64,000 nucleotides of DNA from Nipponacmea schrenckii. Taxonomy: Eukaryota; Mollusca; Gastropoda; Lottiidae. Numbering within the stretch: the first letter of the stretch is position 1; each line of letters begins with the position of its first letter. The position numbers were made by a program, and so were the translations under genes. The notes under the pieces were generated by a model. The model was not told the origin of the DNA, did not search any database, and saw nothing but the letters and a program-made list of their open reading frames with translations. Shown piece after piece: positions 13,240 to 25,115 of the stretch. The stretch covers positions 9,176,001 to 9,240,000 of the forward strand of contig JAUJPP010000012.1 of the NCBI GenBank assembly GCA_030562195.1, in the 5' to 3' direction.

Positions 13240-14709
13240 ATTAGAAATTTGCCACTCTTTGTTTTCATTAGACTTTTTTTTTTTTTTCGGGGAGGTCCCT
13301 AGCCCAACTCGAAAATGGTATAGAAATTTGGTTTGAAAAATACGATAAGATACGTACTGGAATAGAAAATGAATATATAAAACTAAAATTTTTACGCATC
13401 AGTAGTTAGTAATTGCATAATAATAATTGAATAATTGCATAACTTTGTTGCTAATTATCCGATTGCTTTGAAAATTACAGAATATAGAGAAGTCGCATAT
13501 AGAAATAAAACCGCATCATAAATTTTTTTTTACCACTTCCGGTTCCTGCGTGAGAACTTCCTGTTTTTTAGAACCGCGTTGGGTCACCCAGCTTCCGGTG
13601 TATGTAAGAAATCAGTACAAAAGCTATACATATATACTATCAGGCATAATTAGAACCCTTTTAGAATAAAAAATCCAAACCGGAAGTGATACTTTATGTG
13701 TCATCACAGAACGGTAACATTCAGCAAAATTTTAATAAGTTCCCTAATTTTTATCCGATTTGTCCGATTTTGGTGTTTTTCGAAACCTTGTTACTTTATC
13801 TAAAACTTGTTGGGAACAGAATTTTGATTTTCAAATTTAAATGTTTTTAATGCCCGATTGAATTTTTTTGAAAATTCAAAAGGCCAAATACAATGACCTT
13901 GACCTTCAATGACCCTGAATTTTTTCAAGTAGGGTGTTCTTGATCTAAGCTATCCACACATATGCCTATTATGATCGACAACAATTATATCAAATGACTT
14001 TGACCTTCAATGACCCTGAATTTTTACAAGTAGAATGTTCTTGACCTTTGCATTCCAATAGGTAAAATGGTCAAAACAATTTTTTTTATCGTTTTATTAA
14101 AAAATCTAAGGCATATAAGGGACCTACCTAGTTACTTTATTTTCAAGTCAAATAAGACTTACCTAAGCTTTATAATTCTTAATTTTTTTCAAAGTTGTTT
14201 TGGTGTTTTAAAAAGCTTAGTACTTTATAAATGGCCCCTAGGGACAGCAATTATTCAATTACATTTAGTTTTTTTATTCGGGAAGTTTTGCAATTCAAAA
14301 TGGTTAAATTGGTGATGATAAGACGTATGTTTAGAAAATGATTTAAAACTAATTTTTCCCACATAGTTATATGATGAATAATATATCATAATGACTTTGA
14401 TTCAATGACCGATTTTTAAATACATTTTGACAATGCTATAAAATAACCTATAATGGTCAACAACAATTTTTTTGTACCCGTTTTAGTTTTTAAAAAAATT
14501 CAAAAGGCTATATCAAGGGACCTTGACCTTCAATTACCTTAATAATTTTCAAGTCAAATAATGTACTTGACCTAAGCTGTTCATACATATGCTTATAATG
14601 GTTGTTAAAAAGTTTGTTTTGAGTGTTTAAAAAAGGCTATATCATGTGACCTTGTATCAAGTGGCCCCATAGGGGTTGTTGCCACTCTCAGTGCTGTTCA
14701 CAGTTCTAG
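13240..14709 (+). mobile_element. Helitron-like module D1
   Basis: Begins with a half-hairpin AAATTTGCCACTC, TTTGTTTTCATTAGAC and poly-T, then CGGGGAGGTCCCTAGCCC. Ends with CTGTTCACAG-TT-CTAG (14706-14709). Compared with D2 it carries about 400 extra bases (about 14056-14470). The remainder is almost identical to D2, pointing to recent tandem duplication. Confidence 0.6.
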
Positions 14710-15761
14710 TTTTTTTTTTCGGGAAGCTCCCTAGCCCAACTCGAAAATGGTATAGAAATTTGGTTTGAAAAATACGATAAGATACGTACTGGAATAGAAA
14801 ATGAATATATAAAACTAAAATTTTTACGCATCAGTAGTTAGTAATTGCATAATAATAATATGCATAATTGCATAACTTTGTTGCTAATTATCCGATTGCT
14901 TTGAAAATTACATAATATGGAGAAGTCGCCTATAGAAATAAAACCGCATCATAAAATTTTTTTTACCACTTCCGGTTCTTGCGTGAGAACTTCCTGTTTT
15001 TTAGAACCGCGTTGGGTCACCCAGCTTCCGGTGTATGTAAGAAATCAGTACAAAAGCTATACATATATACTATCAGGCATAATTAGAACCCTTTTAGAAT
15101 AAAAAATCCAAACCGGAAGTGATACTTTATGTGTCATCACAGAACGGTGACATTCAGCAAAATTTTAATAAGTTCCCTAATTTTTATCCGATTTGTCCGA
15201 TTTTGGTGTTTTTCGAAACCTTGTTACTTTATCTAAAACTTGTTGGGAACAGAATTTTGATTTTCAAATTTAAATGTTTTAAATGCCCGATTGAATTTTT
15301 TTGAAAATTCAAAAGGCCAAATACAATGACCTTGACCTTCAATGACCCTGAATTTTTTCAAGTAGGGTGTTCTTGATCTAAGCTATCCACACATATGCCT
15401 ATTATGATCGACAACAATTATATCAAATGACTTTGACCTTCAATGACCCTGAATTTTTACAAGTAGAATGTTCTTGACCTTTGCTATTCACACATAGGCC
15501 TATAATGGTCAACAACAATTTTTTTGTACCCGTTTTAGTTTTTAAAAAAATTCAAAAGGCTATATCAAGGGACCTTGACCTTCAATTACCTTAATAATTT
15601 TCAAGTCAAATAATGTACTTGACCTAAGCTGTTCATACATATGCTTATAATGGTTGTTAAAAAGTTTGTTTTGAGTGTTTAAAAAAGGCTATATCATGTG
15701 ACCTTGTATCAAGTGGCCCCATAGGGGTTGTTGCCACTCTCAGTGCTGTTCACAGTTCTAG
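14710..15761 (+). mobile_element. Helitron-like module D2
   Basis: 1052-bp unit from post-CTAG poly-T to CTAG (15758-15761). Contains ACTTCCGG/ACCGGAAGT boxes, several TGACCTTGACC/TGACCTT boxes and no credible ORF. Same orientation and end as D1 and D3. Confidence 0.6.
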
Positions 15762-16799
15762 TTTTTTTTTCGGGAAGCTCCCTAGCCCAACTCGAAAATG
15801 GTATAGAAATTTGGTTTGAAAAATACGATAAGATACGTACTGGAATAGAAAATGAATATATAAAACTAAAATTTTTACGCATCAGTAGTTAGTAATTGCA
15901 TAATAATAATATGCTTAATTGCATAACTTTGTTGCTAATTATCCGATCGCTTTGAAAATTACAGAATATAGAGAAGTCGCCTATAGAAATAAAACCGCAT
16001 CATAACAAATTTTTGTACCGCTTCCGGTTCTTGCGTGAGAACTTCCGTTTTTTATAACCGCGTTGGGTCACCCAGCTTCCGGTGTATGTAAGAAATCAGT
16101 ACAAAAGCTATACATATATACTATCAGGTATAATTAAAACCCTTTTAGAATAAAAAAATCCAAACCGGAAGTGATACTTTATGTGTCATCACAGAACGGT
16201 AACATTCAAAAAAATTTTTAATAAGTCCGTTAATTTTTATCCGATTTTGGTGTTTTTCGAAACCTTGTTACTTTATCTAAAATTTGTTGGGAACAGAATT
16301 TTGATTTTCACATTTAAATTTTTTTAATGCCCGATTGAATTTTTTTGAAAATTCAAAAGGCCAAATCAAATGACCTTGACCTTCAATGACCCTGAATCTT
16401 TTCATGTAGAATGTTCTTGACCTAAGCTATCCACACATATGACTATTATGATCGACAACAATTTTTTTGACCTTCAATGAATCTGAATTTTTACAAGTAG
16501 AATGTTCTTGACCTTTGCTATCACACATAGGCCTATAATGGTTCACAACAATTTTTTTGTAGCCGTTTTTAAAAAAATTGAAAAGGCTATATCAAGTGAC
16601 CTTGACCTTCAATTACCTTAATAATTTTCAAGTAAAATGTACTTGACCTAAGCTGTCCATACATAGGCCTATGCTTATAATGGTTGTTAAAAGGTTTGTT
16701 TTGAGTGTGTAAAAATTTCAAAAGGCTATATCTCGTGACCTTGTATCAAGTGGCCCCATAGGGGTTGGTTGCCACTCTCAGTACTGTTCACAGTTCTAG
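15762..16799 (+). mobile_element. Helitron-like module D3
   Basis: 1038-bp unit, slightly more diverged from D1 and D2 than these are from each other. CTAG at 16796-16799. The array stops 649 bases before the TANGO2 start codon. Confidence 0.6.
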
Positions 16800-17447
16800 T
16801 TTTTTTTAATTCTTCTTAGGTGATGATTATAAAATGACAAAAATATAAATTTTAGCAGATCTGTAGGGCACTCGCCCAGACGTTTTTTTTTTTTTGGGCC
16901 AGTAAGTACTGGTCTTGACGGAACTTCTGGTCGCCTGAACACGAAACTGTTCGCATTTGGCGACCAGGCTACCGTCCATTTCAGACACTGTTATATATAT
17001 CATTTCTGGGTTTGCTTCATAATTTATAAAGTTCCTGCGACTAATATTATTTATAATATTCCTCGGCGTGCAACGGATACTATTTATACCATTCCTTGAA
17101 GTGCAACGGATATTAGTTATGTCATTATTGCGCGTGTGATAAATATTATTTATACAACTCCTCAATTTGCGGCGCATATTCTTAATATTATTTTCAAAGC
17201 CAGTGGAAGAAAAGCGCAAATGTTAACCAACGACGCGTCGACGTGTCATAAAGCTATAGTGCGAAGCTAGTGGAAAGAAAAACGCAAATGTAAACAAAAA
17301 TAAAATTGTGAATATTTTAATTTCCCTAAAAATATAATTTGTGTTTGATATGTATTTCAGGATCATTTATGATGCATTATATATTACATAGAGGGCCAAT
17401 ATGGACCTATATATATATATTTATTGTTTATTACAGGTCATTAAGAA
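16800..17447. other. Upstream region of TANGO2
   Basis: Holds poly-T, a run of degenerate repeats (about 17030-17180) and a short direct duplication containing 'AGTGGAAGAAAAGCGCAAATG' type sequence (about 17197-17220 and 17264-17290). A pyrimidine-rich acceptor ending TTACAG at 17431-17436 precedes the ATG by 11 bases, so a 5' non-coding exon may lie further upstream. A minus-strand ORF of 130 codons (16827-17219) is low complexity and I do not call it a gene. Confidence 0.4.
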
Positions 17448-20400
17448 ATGTGTATATTATTTCTATATGTAAATAATGAATGTCAACCAGATGAGTTTCA
17501 ACTAATATTAGTAAACAATAGAGATGAAACATGGGACAGACCTACCAAACTTGCTGATTTCTGGTCCAATAACTCAGACTGTATTTCAGGTTAGTTTAAT
17601 TGTGATTCCAATTTGATTCCATTCTTAAAATCAAAGTAAGTTTACATAGTAAATTATCAATTTAGGTCTAATCATGTACTATAAGGCTAGAAATTAATGC
17701 GTCAACAATTTAATGCGACATGGTGTTTAGAGACTAAAATGCGAGTACAAATTAATGCGATCCGCGATAGGTGTCGCATTTTTTAATATCATAAAAAAGA
17801 AAAGGGCTACCCGGAATTCTACAAGTGTTTAATGAATGAAGACATGAACAATGAAGTGTGAAAATCTTTTGCTTCTTTAACGTCATTGATTACTAATCAG
17901 TTTCTAATTTAGAGATAATTACCTAATTACTTAATCCCGCCCGGTCTCAATTTAAAATATGTATTTAAAAATGCGGATACAAATTAATGCGATCATGGAT
18001 AGGTCGCATTTAAAGCATTAATTTCTATCTCGCAATAATTTGTAGCCTTACAGTATGTTACTAAAGTAAGCAATTGGATACATGTGTTTTAACTAAGTTT
18101 GTTGTATGAGATTTTTGTAACATTCTCAGAAAAGTGTAAATCAAACTTAAATTTTCTTACATTTTAGGTTTAGATAACGAGCCTGGTAAAGATGGTGGAA
18201 CCTGGTTAGGTCTGAATAAAAATGGTAGAATTGGTATCTTGTTAAATATACCAAAAACATTTCACAAAAATAAGGATGGCAGAGGAAAGTATTTTCGCAT
18301 TAAATGTAGGCTATTATAATAGCAATGAGCATGAATGGTGATTAAATCTATGCACTGCATCATTCATGTTTGTAAAGAATTGTAAAAAGGATTTCTAGCT
18401 TATAATATGAGCCATTTAAGACATATTTGTACCAATCCACATGGTGTTTGTGGTTATAAAAAACCGCATTATAATGAAGTCACTATTGCAAAAGCTGCTG
18501 TTTTTTTTTTTACTTGTCCCAAAAAATCTGTAAATTAAAATGGTGAAGATTATTGCAATAAGTTTTCCCATCACAAATCATTAGAAACCCTCTTTCTCAT
18601 TGTTTTAAGTGTGACTCACATTGAACATGTACAGTATCTGAATGCAGCAGGAAGTCGGTGTACATATTAATTTTTTTTTGTAGGATTCCTTGTGAGTAAT
18701 TATTTAACTACACATGAAAGTCCTGAAACCTATATTAAAAATATTGCAGATATGAAAACAAATTACAATGGATTTCATCTGACTTTATTACATAAAAGGT
18801 ATTTCAAAGATTTTGAGCACATTACATTACTCTAAATACAACCTACCAATTAATGGCTTGAAATTGTATACAAATTTAAGTCCTGCAAGTGGGTATTCTA
18901 GTTATTATTTACCTACCACAGAAGCCTTAGCTCATATGAATTCCTCTGTTCTTGCAATAGTTGTAATTATAATCAAACTTCCCAAAGTTAAGCTTGTCTA
19001 ATTTTTATACGGCTACATGAATATGTGGACGTATATTGTCGTCGCCTCTGTCCATGTCCATTTGTTGTATACACAATAGAAGCTACAGTTGTCAATGGAT
19101 TTTTTCGATGAACAGTTTTTGAGTCATTGCCCCTGCCTCTATATTTGTTGTAGACACAATAAACGCTACGATTTCAAATGGATTTTTAAGAAACTTGGTG
19201 TGAGCATTTGAATTAATAAAACGATAGTAAAGTTCGAATTTGACGAATTTTTAACGAACAGTTTGCGAGTTATTGACCTTGACTGGGTAAAATCGAGTCA
19301 AAATTTTATTGCGGGTGCAATAAAAGCTAAAATTTTCTATGGACTTTGATGAAACTTGGTCAAATTCAAATTGACGATTTTTCGATCAACGGTTTTTGAG
19401 TAATTGCCCATGAGTTAGTAAAATCACGTCAAAATTATATTGTGTTTGCTATAGAAGCTGCAATTTTCAATGGATTTTGATGAAACTTGGTGTGAGCATT
19501 GCAATTGATAAGATAGCGATCAAGTTTGAGTTTAAAGGCATTTTCAAAAAACGGCTTGCGAGTTATTGCTCTTGACTGAGTAAAGATTTTATTTAGGGTG
19601 CAATAGAGGCAACAATTTGTAACGGATTTTGATGTAACCTGGTGTCAGCATTAGAATTTATAAGACGGCGGTCAAGTTTGAAGTTGACGATTTTGCAATG
19701 AACGATATTTGTGTTATAGCCCTTGACTTAGTAAAATTGCGTCAAAAATTTATTGTGGGTGCAATAGAAGCTTCAATTTTCAATGAATTTTGATGAAACT
19801 TGGTGAGAGCATTGAAATTTATAAGACTGCAGTCAAGTTCGAATTTGCCGACTTAAATGAAGGGTTGGATTGTATATATAGATGCTATTAATCAAAGGAA
19901 ACAATGATTTAACAATGCTGATGTGTAGGCGTATGTTTCCTTGTCTGGCAAGATATCTTTCAATTATAACATGAAATGGTTATGTTTTTAGGAATAGTAA
20001 ATTTTATATGGAATATTTAACAAATTGGAGTGGAAATGCTCAGTTATCCAATAGTGGAAAAGGTGAGAATCACATTTGTAATATCATGAGGTTCAACATA
20101 GAAATCACAACTCATTAATATGGTTGTCTGGTATACAATGCTTTATTGAAAGATGCACGTGCGCACAGATAAGGACATACCTACGTATGGTATAGTCATG
20201 CGTAAAGGGTGCAAAGGAAGAGGGTAAGCGCTAAATGAATATATGAAAATACTACACCCCTCCCTTTTTAAAAGGAGAAATATATAAATAGTTCGTATGA
20301 AAAGTAAAATGGAAAATGTTAATTCATTTCCCCAGACACCGTCTCAGAATTTAACGGTAACCGTGACATCGCGTCTGCATTACAAGTTATTCCTCCATCG

Positions 20401-23400
20401 AGCAAGTGTTCTTGATGCAAAAGCTGTATATGAGGCTAAATGTTTCCCTTTCCCTCTGATTCCTTCAAGGTATCAGCATTCTCTACAAAAGTCTTTTGAG
20501 TATGAGCGACCAGATTCCTTAACAACCCATAAGTTTTTGGTCCGACGACTGCAAGAAACGCTGAAGATCTTTTACTATCTTCAAATCGTTCACTACAAAA
20601 AAACTATTACAGAGGTTACATCTATATACAGTTTCCGAATGTTTCTTCAGAGTCCTTGAAAGCCTCAATTTTCTCGATATGTGTGATATTCGTGAGAATA
20701 TGCTTAATTAAGTTGAACTTCAGCGAACTTATCGTCGTCGCCACTGTAATATGTTGGGGTTCGACGTAGTTCAACACAACTCATCCATACGGCTGTCTGG
20801 TATACAATGATGTAATGAAAGATGCACGTGCGTACAGATAAGGAAATACATGCGCAGGTATAGACATGTCTAAAGGGTGGCTAAGCGCTAAATGTGATAT
20901 ACTATAAAATTATTATAACGACATTTGAATATTTTAATGAAAACCACTTCATATTCGACTTACGAATTCCAATTTGATGATATGAATGTCTCATATTGAT
21001 TGGTGTTTGGGTTTCAATGTGCGTATGACGCCTCTTCATATTTGTGATGATTGGATACATTTTGCATTAGGTACAGTCTTGGTGTAAATGTCCTAAACTA
21101 TATCATGTCATACCTACCCAATTATGTATCGAAACGAATAAAGAAAGCTTGCCAGGCAAGAATTATACCTAATAACAAGGCAATAACTCATTATAGTTTT
21201 TCAGTATTTTTGATTGTTGAAAGGATTCACGCTTGGGTGATGACAAACAATTTCAACAAAATTCATCAAAATCCGTAAAGAATTGTGCCTGGGAAAAACA
21301 AGCCAAAAACCAAATGCGTTTTAAAGAAGACGGGCAATAATTCATATTAAATATTTTGTGATATTTCTTTTCCATAGGGTTCATCCTTGAATGATAATTA
21401 AAAATTTCAGCAAGTTCTGTCAAAATCTTTAAAGCATTGTGCCTTCTAAAGTGTTTACGAGCTAAAATTGTGACTCTTCTTTTAAAGATAGCTTGCCAGG
21501 CAAGGTAATATACGCCCACTGGTAGCATTTATTTCAAATAAAAACTTTTCAGTAAGGTCACAATAAGTGGAATGAAATATTCAACCTTCCACCATATATT
21601 TTTTTCTAGGGTCTCTAGTTTCATTAAAAACTGTCAAGAATCGTACCTAATAACAACTCATTAAATATTTTTCGGTATGATTTGCAATAGGGTTCACCCT
21701 TAATAATATTTTGATATTTTTAATTCTAAATAGGGCTAATCATTGGTTGATATTAAACAATTTCAGCGAGTTTTGTCAAAAATGAATGTTCAGAGTGTTC
21801 ACAAGCCAAAAGGGTTTTGAAAACAGGCGCAATAACGGACACTAAATATTTTTCGATTTATCTGATTTTCAATAGGATTCATCCTTGGGTAAAAACAAAT
21901 ACTCAAGCCAAGTTTAATCAAAATCCATTAAGAATTGTTTTTTCTAGAGTGTTTACAAGCTAAAACTGAACGCGTTTTCAAAAACAAGGGCAATTACTGA
22001 TACTAAATATTTTTCGATTTAACTGAATTTCAATAGGGTTCATCTTAGGGTGATTATAATTACTCATGCCAAGTTACTTCAATATCGCTCAAGAATTGTG
22101 ACTTGTAGAGTGTTTACAAGGCAAAAATCCAACACATTTTATAGAACAAGGGCAATAATTCGTATCAAATATATTTCGATATTTTCTATTTTCAAAAAGG
22201 TTCATCCTTGGGTGATATTAAACAATTTCAACAATTTTTGTCAAAATCGGACAATAACTGTGCTTTGTAGAGTGTTTTAAAGCCAAAATTTGAACGCGTT
22301 TTCAAAAACAAGGGCAATAACTGATATTAAATTTTTTTCGATTTTACTGGTTTTCAATAGGCTTCATCCTTGGGTGATAACAAATACTCAAGCCAAGTTT
22401 CATCAAAATCCATTAAGAATTGTTCTCTCAAGAGTGTTTACAAGCTAAAATTGAACGCGTTTTCAAGAACAAGGGCAATAACTCATACTAAATGTTTTTC
22501 GATTTCGCTGATTTTCAATAGGGTTTATCCTTGAGTTATAACATACTCTCACACCAAGTTTCATCAAAATCAGTCAAGAATTGCACATTGTAGAGTGTTT
22601 ACGTGCCCTTCAAGAACAAGGGCAAGAACTCATACTAAATTTTTTTCCGATTTCGCTTATTTTCAATAGGGTTCATCCTTGCGTGATCATAAACACTCAT
22701 ATCAAGTTTCATCTAGATCCGTCAAGAATTGCACCTTGTAGAGTGTTTGCGAGCAATTGTAGACGGACGGACGGATATGGGTGATGACAATACGCCCCCC
22801 ATTTCATGTGGGCGTATAAAAAAAAGAATTTACCATTCTTTCTTTTTTTAAAGTGCATTCTGAATACTATGGAATCCAAACTAATTATTATGAAACATTA
22901 ATTTTTGTTTACAACATGAATGTTATTATATAGATATTTTATTAAGAATAAATCTTATTAGGTCATTATATATGTATTGGTAATGGTTTTTATGATAAAC
23001 CATGGAAAAAAGTTATAGACAGTAAAGAACCTTTCCAAAATATCATCCACAAACATGAAAAGGAAAAAGACAAATTGATAGATGAATTACTGACATTTAT
23101 GTTTGATAAGCAACAGTACGTTCCGTTTTTTTTTTAAATTTTTTATTCAATCTGGATATTTTATAATTACATGGACATGTATATCTATTCGGCTATATTT
23201 AGACTATAAATTGGATGATCTGTACTCTTATATTACTGGAACAAACTATTACAGTACATGTAGTCTGATTCTGAAATCCCATATACATGTATAACATAAA
23301 TGTATAGCTGTAATTAAGCTATCGGTCAATAAAGAGAATATTTCTACAAATATTTCCCTTAATAGGTCACCAGTCAAACATTCCCATTTTGTAACAATTG

Positions 23401-23823
23401 CTTTAAAAAAGGATCAGTCTATTTCTGTGTTATTGGTCTTACATTTCTATTATAGATATTATCCAGATGACGTTTTGTTCAATCAAACTAAAGATGTGTA
23501 CGAAAGAGATTTTATAGAACAATTAGCCTGTAGATATGTATGGTTGCCAAAATATAAATATGGTACAAGGTAATTAAGATGAGTAATGTTTTTTCAGCTT
23601 ATTTGTTACTATGGCACAAGAATTATCAGGTTTTTTTTTTAGCTGATTGGAATATGACATCTTATTCAGCATCACATACTTTGTTTATTTCAGGACAACC
23701 ACTATTGTATTAATTGATGGTCGAGGATGTTGTAATTATATTGAAAAAACTCTTGTTACTCCAGTAGATGTTGAAAATCCACAATTTATTACCAAGTCAT
23801 TCTGTTTTCAACTCTCAGACTAA
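17448..23823 (+). CDS. TANGO2: TANGO2 homologue (transport and Golgi organization 2), 7 coding exons
   Basis: Encodes an NRDE-family protein linked to Golgi/ER organisation and, in vertebrates, mitochondrial and lipid/haem metabolism; its biochemical activity is unsettled. Coding exons: 17448-17589, 18168-18288, 18684-18798, 19992-20062, 22962-23115, 23456-23569, 23694-23823 (TAA 23821-23823). The N-terminus has the conserved N-terminal Cys (MCIL), the family motif NNRDE with RPTKLADFW, then GGTWLGL, FLVSNYL, NGF, PWKKV and a C-terminal GTRTTTIVLID. About 281 residues are predicted, close to the family length of ~276. Junctions are GT-AG with matching phases, except exon 2/3: joining 18288 to 18684 leaves the frame one base out and meets a stop. 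An A-run at 18286-18288 could hide an indel, or an in-phase donor after 18233 may be used at the cost of ~18 conserved positions. Introns 1, 3 and 4 contain mobile elements. Confidence 0.9.
17677..18055. mobile_element. MITE in TANGO2 intron 1
   Basis: 379-bp element bounded by imperfect inverted termini: TACTATAAGGCTA at the left and TAGCCTTACAGTA at the right. Inside are repeated ATTAATGCGA / TCGCATT blocks. A TA dinucleotide at each edge fits a Tc1/mariner-type target duplication. No coding sequence. Confidence 0.65.
18999..19860 (-). mobile_element. Pearl-like element in TANGO2 intron 3
   Basis: The left edge (19006-19047) is the reverse complement of the 3' end of the elements at 39814-39853 and 61124-61160 (shared GTGGACGTATATT and GTCGTCGCC). 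It is followed by about five degenerate ~160-bp cores with TTGATGAAACTTGGT and GAGTTATTGCCCTTGACT. The ACGG microsatellite is almost lost. Right boundary approximate. Confidence 0.65.
20085..20915 (-). mobile_element. Collapsed LTR retrotransposon remnant in TANGO2 intron 4
   Basis: Two direct repeats of about 160-185 bp (about 20085-20270 and 20752-20910) share CTGGTATACAATG, GAAAGATGCACGTGCG and TAAGCGCTAAATG. Read on the minus strand, the first LTR ends at 20752 (CA) and is followed by a TGGCGACGACG-like primer-binding region, typical of Ty3/gypsy elements. A purine tract AAAAAGGGAGGGG precedes the other LTR. Only ~480 internal bases remain, without RT, so it resembles a TRIM or a deletion derivative. 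Confidence 0.55.
21130..22821 (+). mobile_element. Pearl-like element in TANGO2 intron 4
   Basis: Contains CTTGCCAGGCAAG palindromes (21148 and 21490), TACGCCCACT near 21511, then about eight degenerate ~160-bp cores (GGGTTCATCCTTGGGTGAT ... CAAGGGCAATAACT). A short ACGG microsatellite lies at 22764-22776, and the 3' terminus is ATGTGGGCGTATAAA (ends about 22821). The order core array, ACGG microsatellite, conserved 3' end is that of bivalve Pearl elements, which are non-autonomous and probably Helentron-related. Confidence 0.7.
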
Positions 23824-24027
23824 TATACAAGATAAGCTGTTAAACTTCAAAGATGCTTGTCATCTTTCTAATGTTATAAAACACCAATTGATTGAAGATG
23901 ATAAGACTTTATAGACTTTCTGCTGAGGACTATGATTGGCTGTATTCACAAGAAAGTTGGCTATTGCAGCCAAGGTATTAAAAGAACCTTGACATTATGA
24001 TTACATAGGAAATTATGTTTGATTCTA

Positions 24028-24440
24028 AAGGCCCTTTTATACAGTGCGAGAACCCGAACTTGAACCTGACCTCGAACGCAGCGTTCGCTGACGATTGATC
24101 AATACAGTACCCACCAAATACTTTGCTCATCATGTCTGAGGACAAAACGGACAGATCATTAAGTTGCCAAACTGCACTTCTGACATGAGAAAATATTCCT
24201 TGAATTTGTTAGGATGAAAAGGCAGTTCCTGCACTGCACTAGCCGCCTCTGGAAAAATTTCGTGTACAGACACAACTCGGTGTCTTCTCCTCCGTTTGGC
24301 ATAGATGTATAAAATGTCATGATTCATCCTCGGCCATTTTAGTCGGTTTCCCGCGTGAAAAAACGCGCTGTGTTAGGACAACAATTTCTAGCCTAGTTCG
24401 GATTTGCTTTCGAGTTCGCGCTCTGTATAAATGGGCCTTT
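24028..24440. mobile_element. PIF/Harbinger-derived MITE
   Basis: Imperfect inverted termini AAGGCCCTTTTATACAGTGCGAG (left, 24028-24050) and CTCTGTATAAATGGGCCTTT (right, 24421-24440) flank 370 bases that include a transposase fragment on the minus strand. Target duplication not clear. Confidence 0.7.
24130..24327 (-). pseudogene. Harbinger transposase N-terminal fragment
   Basis: 65-codon open frame inside the MITE. The basic stretch KRRRRHR followed by a spacer and PNKFKEYFLMS-x-x-x-F matches the N-terminal helix of Harbinger/HARBI1-like transposases (RRRR ... P-x-x-F-x-x-YFRMS). No catalytic DDE region remains, so it is a relic carried by a non-autonomous element. Confidence 0.6.
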
Positions 24441-25115
24441 ACACATGAAAATAATCCTCACAAACGATTCATACCAATTTGTACAAGCACATTCCAAGTT
24501 ATACATGTAGAAATCTTATCTCTACTTAAAACCAAGGATTCCCAATTTTTAATCAAACTCACCTGTATGAGCCCTAATGTTCATGCACGTGTACTCAACA
24601 TTTTTACGCCCCTGACTATTTCATTTGGAAAAAAGTGCTTTATTGTTTTTCAAGATTACATATATTGTGCCCTATTCTTGTTAATTTAAAATGGATTGTA
24701 GAAATTTTTAGATAAAATGGCCTTATGCATTAATTAATATTCCGACGACCGTGATAATATGTTTTTGAAGGCATATCAAGAGGTTGAAAACAATTTTTGA
24801 GAAAGTTAACAGTGTGTATATTTTGACTGATAGTGATGAAGAATTGATAAAGGCGATGTGAAGATAAATTTAGAGTTTCAGTTGGTCAAAATATCTTACG
24901 CGAAACCCTGGATTAAGTTCTATGAATAAAGTATGAGTGTATTTATTGTGAATAGTTGTCAATCTAATCCCATTTTGGAGACTCATGTTATTTACAACAA
25001 GCCAAGAGTCCGAAAAGAAATGAACGGTTACCTCGACGGATTGGTTGGCTGGTTGATGACAAGTTTGCGTTCGCTTCCAGCAAATGCTGATATCGCAAAC
25101 TCGAATTGTATAATT

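Noticed and set aside
16827..17219. 130-codon minus-strand ORF before TANGO2
   Set aside because: Low-complexity Asn/Ile/Arg product from short degenerate DNA repeats; no domain, start context or splice sites.
20297..20659. 120-codon plus-strand ORF in TANGO2 intron 4
   Set aside because: Lies antisense inside the collapsed LTR element; no similarity recognised.
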